Shown here piece after piece: positions 1 to 7,730 of a stretch of 33,119 nucleotides of DNA (positions are counted from its first letter, which is position 1; each line of letters opens with the position of its first letter). The position numbers and the translations under genes are program-made. The notes below the pieces were generated by a model, which saw only the letters and a program-made list of their open reading frames with translations, searched no databases and was not told where the DNA came from. The stretch is taken from the NCBI GenBank assembly GCA_964469155.1, contig CAYXXU010000053.1, forward strand, positions 1 through 33,119, given 5' to 3'. This DNA is from CAIWKO01 sp964469155. Lineage in GTDB: Bacteria > Bacteroidota > Bacteroidia > Bacteroidales > CAIWKO01.

Positions 1-76
1 CTATAAAGTTACTCATTTTTCCTGTTTGGTTCTGGCTTGTCCAGGTTAGGGGTTTAAATTATTAGGGGGTTTAAAC

Positions 77-132
77 TTCGTTATTCATTATTCGTTATTC
101 GCTATTCGTTATTCCCTATTCCCTATTCCCTA
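77..132. repeat. 7-bp tandem repeat, 8 units
   Basis: Eight contiguous 7-bp units of the form TTCGTTA / TTCATTA / TTCGCTA / TTCCCTA run without an insertion or deletion. The last units overlap the 3' end of the minus-strand T9SS remnant and supply its stop codon and last two codons. Function unknown. Confidence 0.85.
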
Positions 133-530
133 ACAACTACTTTCCCTGTTTCCACCCACCTGTCATCGAGCGTGAGTTTCAGAAAATACAAACCGCTGTT
201 CAGGCCGTTGCGGTTGAGTTGTATCTGGCTGCAACCGGTACAGTTTTGTTGCATGAGCAGTTTGCCCTGTATATCGTAAACGGCAAGGGCTATGCTGTGG
301 TAGGTTTGGGGGAGGGTGATCTGGGTGGATTGGGTGAAGGGGTTGGGGGAAATATTTAGAAACATTGTTGGATTTTCATTTACGTTCAAATAAATAACGG
401 TATCACACGTAAGAGGAGTAAATACAAAATTACTAATACTGTCTTCATAACATCTAATAGGGCCTGTCCAGGGATCACAAGTTGCATAAAGTGGATAAAA
501 TGATAAATCATTTCGAATATTCCTAATAAT
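123..530 (-). pseudogene. 3' remnant of a T9SS-exported protein gene
   Basis: The frame encodes a recognisable type IX secretion C-terminal sorting domain: a SPNPF motif, then VYDIQGKLL, then SGLYFLKL, ending in KVVVRE. Such domains normally follow a signal peptide and several hundred residues of cargo. Here only about 135 plausible residues remain. The open frame continues to 707, but that part is made of short intergenic repeats (531-586) and a low-complexity segment around 612-635, and there is no signal peptide. I therefore read it as the end of a cargo gene whose 5' part was lost or replaced. A real but short protein starting within this frame cannot be excluded. The C-terminal family assignment is strong; the pseudogene status is inference. 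Confidence 0.6.
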
Positions 531-586
531 ACAATGAATGACCCTTAATGACAATGAATGACGCGAAGCAAATGACCATGAATGAC
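531..586. repeat. degenerate short tandem repeat (ATGAATGAC-like)
   Basis: The word AATGAATGAC and variants (CTTAATGAC, AAATGACC, ATGAATGACC) recur about five times with a spacing of roughly 9-10 bp. The repeat sits exactly where the T9SS remnant stops making sense as protein. Function unknown. Confidence 0.6.
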
Positions 587-668
587 CTCTCCTGTCTCCT
601 ATCGCCGGTCTCTTGTGCTGAGCGAAGTCGAAGCATCCGTCTTCCCCAAAAAATATTTTCTCAAAATC

Positions 669-699
669 TTTGATTATCAAAAAAAAATACTGATCTTTG
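669..699 (+). promoter_or_regulatory. promoter of rpmB
   Basis: TTTG at 669-672, a 19-bp spacer, then GATCTTTG at 692-699 (one mismatch to TAnnTTTG). This is the Bacteroidota sigma-ABfr promoter arrangement. It implies a transcript start near 706 and a leader of about 36 nt before rpmB. Confidence 0.6.
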
Positions 700-741
700 C
701 ACCCCATTTTGAAAAGGGTTCACCAAGAAAAACATAATACC

Positions 742-981
742 ATGTCGAGAATTTGCGAAATAACAGGAAAAAAAGTGATGGTTGGCAACAACGTATCGCA
801 CTCAAATATTAAAACCAAACGGAAATTTGTTCCCAATCTGCAAACCAAAAAATTCTTCGTCCCCGAAGAAAACAAGTGGGTTACGCTGAAAGTTTCTGTA
901 GCGGCCATGCGCACCATCGATAAAAATGGCATCACCGCATGCATGAAAGAAGCCAAAGAAAAAGGTCATCTTAAGAAATAA
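742..981 (+). CDS. rpmB: 50S ribosomal protein L28
   Basis: A 79-residue basic protein of the usual L28 length, opening MSRICEITGKK and containing the family signature SHSNIKTKRKFVPNLQ. It binds 23S rRNA in the large ribosomal subunit. The frame is open back to a TTG at 697, but that codon overlaps the promoter -7 box. The ATG at 742 matches the conserved start of the family and was chosen. It is followed by a strong hairpin terminator at 1011-1039. It stands alone here, without the rpmG that often follows it. Confidence 0.97.
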   Translation: MSRICEITGKKVMVGNNVSHSNIKTKRKFVPNLQTKKFFVPEENKWVTLKVSVAAMRTIDKNGITACMKEAKEKGHLKK

Positions 982-1010
982 GTTGGGATTTTCTGATTAT
1001 TATGAAATTT

Positions 1011-1039
1011 GCTGTTACTTTTTGGTGACAGCTTTTTTT
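1011..1039 (+). terminator. rho-independent terminator of rpmB
   Basis: GCTGTTAC (1011-1018) pairs with GTGACAGC (1025-1032), with one G-U pair and a 6-nt loop, followed by seven T. Confidence 0.85.
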
Positions 1040-1150
1040 ATTTTATTTAGTTTTGTATTCGTACAATAATTTTAAACAAATTGCGTTACTGCCCAAAAAT
1101 TCGCGCATTGATCATAAAATCCACTCAAACTACCTGCTAACAGCCCACGG

Positions 1151-1810
1151 ATGAAACAAAACCTTACGAAACTGCTGCTTATCCTATGCCTGCTGATTTT
1201 TATTGCGGCTCCAAAAGCAGTCAGGGCACAAATCAGCGACTCCACCCTGGTTCAGTTCTCGGGCGTGGTGGTTACGGCCGACAGCCTCAAACCCATACCT
1301 TTTGTCAACATCTTCATCAAAGATTCGTGGCGGGGCACCATCACCGATCTCTACGGTTTCTTTTCCTTCGTGGCCCACAAGAACGACGCCATACTGTTCA
1401 ACGCCCTCGGCTACAAAACCGCACACTTCACCATCCCCGACACCATTCGTGCCAACCGCTATTCGATGATACAGGTAATGCGCATGGATACGCTAATACT
1501 AAACGAAACCGAGATATATCCATGGCCCACCTACGAGCAATTTAAGCAAGCCTTTGTGAATACCAATATCCCCGACGACGAACTGGAACGCGCCAAAAAG
1601 AATATCATCGAAATTCAGAAACGTATCATGTTCGACGAGGTGGCAATGGGCAGTTCGATGAACTACCGCAACTATATCGACAAGCATGTCAGCCAGCTCT
1701 ATTATGCCGGACAGATGCCTCCCAACAACCTGCTGAACCCCTTTGCGTGGGCGCAGTTCATAAAGGCATGGAAACAGGGCAAATTCAAAATAAAACACCG
1801 CGAAGATTAA
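1151..1810 (+). CDS. exported carboxypeptidase-regulatory-like domain protein
   Basis: A 219-residue protein with a signal peptide (about 1-26, hydrophobic LLLILCLLIFIAA, cleavage near VRAQ). Residues about 34-110 form a carboxypeptidase-D regulatory-like beta-sandwich: FSGVVVTADSLKPIPFVNIF, then GTITDLYGFFSF, then a GYKTAHF strand, as seen at the N-terminus of many Bacteroidota surface proteins. The remaining charged, helical tail (EQFKQAF, ERAKKNIIEIQKR) has no domain I recognise. Its stop codon lies 4 bp before the TonB-dependent receptor start, so the two are probably co-transcribed and may act together at the outer membrane. It has no transport barrel of its own. Exact function unknown. 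Confidence 0.8.
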   Translation: MKQNLTKLLLILCLLIFIAAPKAVRAQISDSTLVQFSGVVVTADSLKPIPFVNIFIKDSWRGTITDLYGFFSFVAHKNDAILFNALGYKTAHFTIPDTIRANRYSMIQVMRMDTLILNETEIYPWPTYEQFKQAFVNTNIPDDELERAKKNIIEIQKRIMFDEVAMGSSMNYRNYIDKHVSQLYYAGQMPPNNLLNPFAWAQFIKAWKQGKFKIKHRED

Positions 1811-1814
1811 TTGC

Positions 1815-4355
1815 ATGCTGAAACGCCAATTATACCTGTTATTATTGCTTTTTGGATATGGTTTCACCACCTTTGCCCAGGAAAAAGCAACAATATTTGG
1901 CAGGATCACTGACACCGCTTCCCAGCCCATCGAACTGGTGAATGTTTATGTTATGGGAAACACCCAGGGAAGCAAAAGCGACCGCAACGGCAACTACGAA
2001 CTGCTGATACCCGCCAACCAGGAAGTGACCGTGGTATATTCCTTCGTGGGATTCCGGCAGATAGAGCACCAAATTACTCTGGCCCCCGGCCAGCGCAAAC
2101 AGATGAACCAGATAATGGTGTCCACCACCGCCAACATACCCATTTTCAACGTGTATGCCAAAGACGAGCGGGCCGTCATCACACGCATCGACATCAAGCA
2201 GGCCGAATTTATACCCACCACCTCGGGCAACGCCATTGAAGAACTGATCAAGAAAACCAGCCTGGGGGTCTATTCCAACAACGAGCTCAGTTCGCAATAT
2301 TCGGTACGCGGCGGCAACTTCGACGAGAACCTGGTGTATGTGAACGATATTGAGATATACCGTCCCCTGCTGCAGAAATCGGGGCAGCAGGAAGGCCTTA
2401 GTTTTGCCAATCCCGATCTTACTTCGGGCATTTTGTTTTCGTCGGGCGGATTCGATGCCAAGTATGGCGATAAAATGTCGTCGGTGCTCGACATCACCTA
2501 CAAAAAACCCGATAAATTCCGCGCTTCCATTATGCTGAGCCTGCTGGGAGCTTCAGGACACATTGAAGCCGCTTCGAAAAACCAGAAGTTTACTTTTTTG
2601 GTCGGCGTCCGCCAGAAATCGAATCAGTATGTGCTGAATGCACTGCAAACCAAAGGGCAGTACAAGCCTTCCTTCACGGATGTTCAGCTCTACACCACCT
2701 ACCAGATCAGCCCGAAAGTGGAAGTGAGCCTGCTGGGCAACTATTCGCACAACAAATACCTGGTGATACCCGAAAGCCGCGAAACCCAGTTCGGAACAGT
2801 CAAAGAATCGTACCAGCTTAAGATCTATTTCGACGGAAAAGAACTCGATATCATTGATACCTACCTGGGTGCGCTTACCTTCACCTACAAACCCAAATCG
2901 AACCTCTTCTTTAAATGGATCAACTCAGGCTACCAGACCCATGAAACCCAATCGTACGATATCAACGGACAATACATGATAGGCCGCCTCGAAGCCGATT
3001 TCGGCAAAGAGAATTTCGGCGAGGTAACCGATGTGTTGGGTGTGGGCACACATCTGCAGCACGCCCGCGACGACCTCCATGCCACCGTCATCAGCAGCGA
3101 GATCAAAGGCGGTTATACCAAAAAGAAAAGCTACCTGCAGTTCGGTGTGAAGTACCAGCACGAGATCATCGACGATAATCTGAAAGAATGGGAAATGATC
3201 GATTCGTCGGGCTACACCCTGCCCCATCAGTCCGATTCGGTGGGCTACACCCATCCTGAGCTTCAACCCTTCAGTCCCATCATTCTTCAGGATGTGGTCA
3301 ACAATAAAATTACCCTTCAAAGCAACCGCATTTCGGCATTTTTGCAAAATACCTGGACATTTAACGTCGACAGCGCCGAACTGGCACTGACCGTCGGCGG
3401 CCGGGCCGTGTATTACGACCTCAACCAACAGCTCTGCCTCAGCCCCCGCCTTACCTTATCATATAAGCCCCACTGGAAAAGAGATATTGTTTTCAGGTTC
3501 TCCACTGGTATGTACTATCAGCCGCCTTTCTACAAAGAAATGAAGCGTTTCGACGGGACCATCAACACCGATCTCAAAGCGCAGCGTTCTATCCATATTT
3601 TGGTGGGCGCCGACTGGAACTTCAAAATGTGGGACAGGCCTTTCAAATTCGTCGGCGAGGTGTATTATAAAAAACTCGACCATTTGGTTCCTTACGAGAT
3701 CGACAATGTGAAGATTCAATACTTCGCCAACAACAACGGCACAGGCTATGCCACCGGCATCGACCTGAAAATAAACGGCGAATTTGTGAAAGGCGACGAA
3801 TCGTGGCTGGGTATCTCGCTGATGCAAACCCGCGAAAAGATTGCCGGCGAATACTATATGCAATACTACAACCAATCCGGCGAACTGATTCAGGCGGGTT
3901 ATACCAAAGATAATGTGGCTGTCGACAGTTTGCGCCGCGAAGCCGGTTATAATCCCCGCCCCACCGACCAATTGCTCAATGTAAATATCTTTTTCCAGGA
4001 CCATTTTCCGCGCTGGCCCACCTTTAAGATGCATCTGAATCTGGTCTATTCCAGTCCGCTCACTTTTGGTCCTCCCGAACATGTGCGCTATAAAGACACC
4101 CTGCGCATGCCATCCTATTTCAGGGTGGATATAGGCTTTTCGAAATCCATACTCGACGAAAGCCGGGTTACCTCAAAAAAGAGTTCCTTCCGCTTCCTGA
4201 AATCGTTGTGGATATCTGCTGAAGTGTTCAACCTGCTGGGCAGGCTCAATACCATTTCATATCTCTGGGTAAAGGATGTGAACAACCGGCAGTATGCCGT
4301 TCCCAATGAACTCACCAACCGGCTGTTTAATGTGAAGCTGGTGGCGAAGTTTTAG
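1815..4355 (+). CDS. TonB-dependent outer-membrane receptor
   Basis: An 846-residue protein with a signal peptide (1-21, ending TTFAQ). Residues about 23-105 form a carboxypeptidase-regulatory-like domain (IFGRITDTASQPIELVNVYV, then YSFVGFRQ). The plug follows at about 130-235, with NAIEELIKKTSLGVYSNNELSSQYSVRGG and FDENLVYVNDIEIYRPLL. The rest is an aromatic-rich 22-strand barrel ending in VKLVAKF with a terminal Phe, as expected for barrel insertion. The family imports large or scarce substrates energised by TonB-ExbBD. No SusD partner lies beside it, so a glycan-import role is not indicated and the substrate is unknown. It directly follows the small exported protein in one likely operon. 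Confidence 0.93.
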   Translation: MLKRQLYLLLLLFGYGFTTFAQEKATIFGRITDTASQPIELVNVYVMGNTQGSKSDRNGNYELLIPANQEVTVVYSFVGFRQIEHQITLAPGQRKQMNQIMVSTTANIPIFNVYAKDERAVITRIDIKQAEFIPTTSGNAIEELIKKTSLGVYSNNELSSQYSVRGGNFDENLVYVNDIEIYRPLLQKSGQQEGLSFANPDLTSGILFSSGGFDAKYGDKMSSVLDITYKKPDKFRASIMLSLLGASGHIEAASKNQKFTFLVGVRQKSNQYVLNALQTKGQYKPSFTDVQLYTTYQISPKVEVSLLGNYSHNKYLVIPESRETQFGTVKESYQLKIYFDGKELDIIDTYLGALTFTYKPKSNLFFKWINSGYQTHETQSYDINGQYMIGRLEADFGKENFGEVTDVLGVGTHLQHARDDLHATVISSEIKGGYTKKKSYLQFGVKYQHEIIDDNLKEWEMIDSSGYTLPHQSDSVGYTHPELQPFSPIILQDVVNNKITLQSNRISAFLQNTWTFNVDSAELALTVGGRAVYYDLNQQLCLSPRLTLSYKPHWKRDIVFRFSTGMYYQPPFYKEMKRFDGTINTDLKAQRSIHILVGADWNFKMWDRPFKFVGEVYYKKLDHLVPYEIDNVKIQYFANNNGTGYATGIDLKINGEFVKGDESWLGISLMQTREKIAGEYYMQYYNQSGELIQAGYTKDNVAVDSLRREAGYNPRPTDQLLNVNIFFQDHFPRWPTFKMHLNLVYSSPLTFGPPEHVRYKDTLRMPSYFRVDIGFSKSILDESRVTSKKSSFRFLKSLWISAEVFNLLGRLNTISYLWVKDVNNRQYAVPNELTNRLFNVKLVAKF

Positions 4356-4368
4356 TGCAGATTGTCAA

Positions 4369-4435
4369 TCTTCAATCCTCAGTTAGCAGTTTGCCGGTTG
4401 CCGACTAAATTCTAAAATCTGAATTCTGAATTCTT
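4369..4435. repeat. short-period intergenic repeats, one shared with 19069-19115
   Basis: 4369-4406 has the pattern TCTTCAATC, TCAGT, GCAG, TTTGCCGGTTGCCGACT, which recurs at 19069-19115. 4411-4431 is three 7-bp units (TCTAAAA, TCTGAAT, TCTGAAT). Non-coding; function unknown. Confidence 0.6.
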
Positions 4436-4438
4436 TTC

Positions 4439-4446
4439 TATCTTTG
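4439..4446 (+). promoter_or_regulatory. -7 promoter box of the LOG-family gene
   Basis: TATCTTTG is a perfect TAnnTTTG match 20 bp upstream of the ATG at 4467. No good -33 TTG stands at the usual distance, so the site is only moderately supported. Confidence 0.5.
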
Positions 4447-4466
4447 TAAAAAATAAATCCATCACT

Positions 4467-5186
4467 ATGCATACCCTCAACGAACAAGAAGAAGAACGCA
4501 TTAAGGAAGCCATTAACCCAAAAGACTGGAACGAGATCAAGATAAACGACTCCTGGCAGATATTCAAAATCATGGCCGAATTTGTCGATGGTTTCGAGAA
4601 ACTGGCCAAAATAGGCCCCTGCGTCACCATCTTCGGTTCGGCACGCACACCTTCCACCAATAAATACTACCGTCTGGCCGAAGAAATAGGGTATAAATTG
4701 GCCAAGCTGGGTTTTGGTGTTATTTCGGGTGGCGGTCCGGGCATTATGGAGGCGGCCAATAAAGGCGCTCACTTTGCCGGTGGCAAATCGGTAGGGCTGA
4801 ACATCGAATTGCCTTTCGAGCAATCGCCCAATATGTTTATCGACGCCGATAAATATCTATCGTTCGACTATTTCTATGTGCGAAAGGTGATGTTTATCAA
4901 ATATTCGCAGGGATTCATTGTAATGCCAGGCGGCTTCGGCACTTTGGACGAACTGTTTGAAGCTGTTACGCTAATACAAACCCGCAAACTGGTTAATTTC
5001 CCCGTGGTGCTGGTGGTAAAAGACTACTGGCAGGGCCTGCTCGACTGGATGAAAGATAAACTGATAAGCGAAAAAAATATACACGAAAGCGATTTGGGCA
5101 TGTTCGAACTGGTCGACACGGCCGAAGAAGCTGTAAATTTTATCGACGAATTCTATAAGAAATACTCCCTGAAACCCAATTTTTAG
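4467..5186 (+). CDS. LOG-family (TIGR00730) nucleotide phosphoribohydrolase
   Basis: A 239-residue cytosolic Rossmann-fold protein. The two LOG motifs are present: GGGPGIMEA at 88-96 and PGGFGTLDE at 154-162, with the active-site Arg in YVRKVMF near 139. The fold starts at about 51 with PCVTIFGSAR. Characterised members hydrolyse the N-glycosidic bond of cytokinin or adenosine 5'-monophosphates, releasing the base and ribose 5-phosphate. Bacterial relatives are often mis-annotated as lysine decarboxylases. The first 45 residues are an extra charged helical extension. It has its own -7 box and converges on the large minus-strand gene. The physiological substrate here is unknown. Confidence 0.9.
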   Translation: MHTLNEQEEERIKEAINPKDWNEIKINDSWQIFKIMAEFVDGFEKLAKIGPCVTIFGSARTPSTNKYYRLAEEIGYKLAKLGFGVISGGGPGIMEAANKGAHFAGGKSVGLNIELPFEQSPNMFIDADKYLSFDYFYVRKVMFIKYSQGFIVMPGGFGTLDELFEAVTLIQTRKLVNFPVVLVVKDYWQGLLDWMKDKLISEKNIHESDLGMFELVDTAEEAVNFIDEFYKKYSLKPNF

Positions 5187-5212
5187 GAAGCAGATTAAAT
5201 GATAGAATGATA

Positions 5213-5241
5213 TAATGGGAAGATTCTGATCCCATTAATTT
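5213..5241. terminator. bidirectional terminator between convergent genes
   Basis: TAATGGGA (5213-5220) pairs perfectly with TCCCATTA (5230-5237), followed by ATTTT. It lies in the 66-bp gap between two converging genes and could serve both strands. Confidence 0.65.
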
Positions 5242-5252
5242 TCAAATTCTTA

Positions 5253-7553
5253 CTACCTGGATATAACAAACTTTTTTGTGCCTCCGGCATGTAAATTTCC
5301 CAGTTTATCAATAGTTTGCAAACGGCATACATAAAAACCGATTCGGTATGTCTGCAGATCTAGCTCAGCCACAGCCGTATTATTGAATTCTTTTGCCAGA
5401 ATCTTTTGTCCAACCACATCAAAAACCTCCACCTTAATGCGCCCTGCTTTTTGGTCTGATACATTTATATATAGTTTCCCCGAAACCGGATTCGGGTAAA
5501 TACTGAAATTCACAGCTTCGTCCGCCTCTGCTTCGCCTATGCCCACAAAACCATAGGGCTGTATACCTTTATAATAGGTTAGACCACCGGCAAAATTTCC
5601 AAGCACCATATCCAAATAGCCGTCTGCATCCAGATCGGCCACAGCCACACCACTGCGGGTGCCATCTTTAATTAAAAAGGTAGCCGAGTCTGCATCCATA
5701 AATATTAGCACCGAGTCGATGGCCGTAAACTTACCAGAAAGGTTGGCCACAATATCTTTAAAATAATAAATATAGCCATTATCTGAGCCCACAAACAGCT
5801 TTACCTCGCCCGAATCCCTGAAAAAACAAGGGGTACTATATCCGGTATACGAAACCGTTGGGTCAATCACATTCACCTTTCCAAGCGTATCGGTAATTTT
5901 GGTATAAGCGGCATTGGCAGCAGTGCCTGTATTTTGATAATAAGTGAGGAATCCGTTCTTTTTGCCGACAATCAAATCCTGAAGGTTATCGCCATTGAGG
6001 TCGAAAAGTTGTGGTGCACTGAAATCGCCCACATCAATTCCTTTATAGTTAAACACAGGGGTATTATACACAGGCAGGTTTCCGGGAGGGCCGGCAATAT
6101 TTTCGAAAAAAATCAGGGTTCCGTCCGATTGGCCGCAGATCATATCCACATCGGCATCGTTATCAATATCGGCAAAAGTGGGTTTTAAACCCGTTAGTTT
6201 AAGTTGCGAAAGATGCGCGAAATCTCTTGTAGCCAAACGAAACGATGGGTTGGTAAGTGTGCCCGTATTTTGCAGCACCGCTATCTGCGAACGGAGTTTC
6301 GACTTCAGGTAACCAAATTCATAATACGATGAATCGAGATAAGCGAAATTACCCAGCATAATATCGGGCAGTCCGTCGGCATTCACATCATAAATAACCG
6401 GATAGGCCCCGCTGCCCAGATCAATCATCCTGCTTTGCAGAAAACCGGGCTCTCTGTATGTGAATATCGGCACCAGTGTATCGCCCGTATTTTCATAATA
6501 CCACACACTGTTCAGGTTTTCGGGAATATTAATATTGGAAGTAAAGGGAGAAGCCAGCAAATCGGACTTATGATCGTTATTCACATCTACCAGGTTCACT
6601 ACCGGAAAGGAATTAAAATGAATGGGCAAGCTATTCGAAGGAAACAAAGTGTCGGAAGCGCTGATATGTGCCGTATCGATGCTGCCCCCGTTGGTGAGCT
6701 TGGTCAGATTAAAATAATCAACATCGCCCAAAATCAGATCGGTAAGTTGATCGCCGTTAAAATCGCCCGCAAGCATAGTTGAACCGGTATGCCGTGTCGA
6801 TTTCGAAGGGGGAAAACTATCACAGCGGTTCGGGCAGGTAATGTCGAGAAAAATCTGGTTGTTTGCTGCGCTCTCAGCAATATCGCCCCAACACTGAAAC
6901 GTGAGTTCATATAATAAGGTATCCGCATTGCCAAAAAGTTCGTGCGATAAATTTTTATGCAATTGTATAAAAGTTCCCAATCCGAAAAACGACAGTATAT
7001 CGAGGTCGCCGTCACGGTCAATATCATATAGGGCCGGATAATCGTCGCTGGTAACGAAAATATTCGAGGATGCCGAACCCATATCCGAATTAATGATGGG
7101 ATACATCAGTTTAAATTTCAAAACGGTGTCCGATACATTTTTATACACCATAATACCACCGGCCGGTGTGTAAGCGAATATATCGTTCTTATTATCGTGA
7201 TTATAATCGATGCAATGGGCCCATCCGTAAAAAGATGGAAAAAATTTCTGGTACGAATAATCGTAAACATAGCAGATACTATCCGCTATTCCCAAGTTGA
7301 TAAAGGTGAGCACCCTATTGGTAGCCTTGTCGAAAGCAAACAGGTCTGAAGTGCCGTCGAGGTTTAGATCAATTTCAGAAAATTGCATAGAGTTCATCCC
7401 TCCTACCCAAGGCATTTTCAAAACAGCTCCCAAGCTATCGTTAACCGCAATATCGAATTTCTTCGCGAATCCATAATCATAAACCAACTGGGTATAAGCT
7501 ATAGAAGGCAGTAAAAGTAGGAAGGCAAGCAAATAAATTTTTTTGGATTTCAT
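5253..7553 (-). CDS. secreted FG-GAP/VCBS repeat protein with T9SS sorting domain
   Basis: A 766-residue protein with signal peptide MKSKKIYLLAFLLLLPSIAY, then TQ. The body holds about nine FG-GAP-like repeats, each marked by an Asp-rich calcium-loop motif (DLNLDGTSD, DYNHDNKND, DIDRDGDLD, DFNGDQLTD, DVNNDHKSD, DVNADGLPD, DIDNDADVD, DLNGDNLQD, DLDADGYLD). These suggest a seven-bladed-type or extended propeller. The last ~85 residues are a type IX sorting domain (FSIYPNPVSGKLYI, then VFDVVGQKIL, then GFYVCRL), so it is expected to be exported through T9SS and attached to or shed from the surface. The frame opens 24 nt upstream at 7577, but that start would sit against the -7 box; the ATG at 7553 gives a proper signal peptide. 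Ligand unknown; adhesion or polymer binding is typical of such architectures. Confidence 0.9.
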   Translation of the reverse strand: MKSKKIYLLAFLLLLPSIAYTQLVYDYGFAKKFDIAVNDSLGAVLKMPWVGGMNSMQFSEIDLNLDGTSDLFAFDKATNRVLTFINLGIADSICYVYDYSYQKFFPSFYGWAHCIDYNHDNKNDIFAYTPAGGIMVYKNVSDTVLKFKLMYPIINSDMGSASSNIFVTSDDYPALYDIDRDGDLDILSFFGLGTFIQLHKNLSHELFGNADTLLYELTFQCWGDIAESAANNQIFLDITCPNRCDSFPPSKSTRHTGSTMLAGDFNGDQLTDLILGDVDYFNLTKLTNGGSIDTAHISASDTLFPSNSLPIHFNSFPVVNLVDVNNDHKSDLLASPFTSNINIPENLNSVWYYENTGDTLVPIFTYREPGFLQSRMIDLGSGAYPVIYDVNADGLPDIMLGNFAYLDSSYYEFGYLKSKLRSQIAVLQNTGTLTNPSFRLATRDFAHLSQLKLTGLKPTFADIDNDADVDMICGQSDGTLIFFENIAGPPGNLPVYNTPVFNYKGIDVGDFSAPQLFDLNGDNLQDLIVGKKNGFLTYYQNTGTAANAAYTKITDTLGKVNVIDPTVSYTGYSTPCFFRDSGEVKLFVGSDNGYIYYFKDIVANLSGKFTAIDSVLIFMDADSATFLIKDGTRSGVAVADLDADGYLDMVLGNFAGGLTYYKGIQPYGFVGIGEAEADEAVNFSIYPNPVSGKLYINVSDQKAGRIKVEVFDVVGQKILAKEFNNTAVAELDLQTYRIGFYVCRLQTIDKLGNLHAGGTKKFVISR

Positions 7554-7578
7554 AGTAAAATAATTATCGACCGTCAAG

Positions 7579-7586
7579 CAAATTTA
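7579..7586 (-). promoter_or_regulatory. -7 promoter box of the FG-GAP protein gene
   Basis: Read on the minus strand this is TAAATTTG, a perfect TAnnTTTG, 26 bp upstream of the ATG at 7553. It supports that start over the one at 7577. The -33 element is weak. Confidence 0.5.
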
Positions 7587-7659
7587 CTAATAAATTTAAG
7601 TTTTTCCATAATAAATAAGTGTCAAAAGGCAAAAATAATGAATAAAGTTTGCTTATAAC

Positions 7660-7691
7660 TTTGGTTATTAACTGAGGAAGTTCTATATTTG
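7660..7691 (+). promoter_or_regulatory. promoter of secDF
   Basis: TTTG at 7660-7663, a 20-bp spacer, then TATATTTG at 7684-7691. Both boxes match the Bacteroidota consensus perfectly. The predicted transcript start is near 7698, giving a leader of about 33 nt. Confidence 0.8.
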
Positions 7692-7730
7692 CACCCTCAA
7701 AAAAAAATAGTAATAAAAAATTAAGGAATT

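Noticed and set aside
1815..4355. SusC/SusD glycan-import pair
   Set aside because: There is no SusD gene beside the receptor and no carbohydrate-active enzyme nearby.
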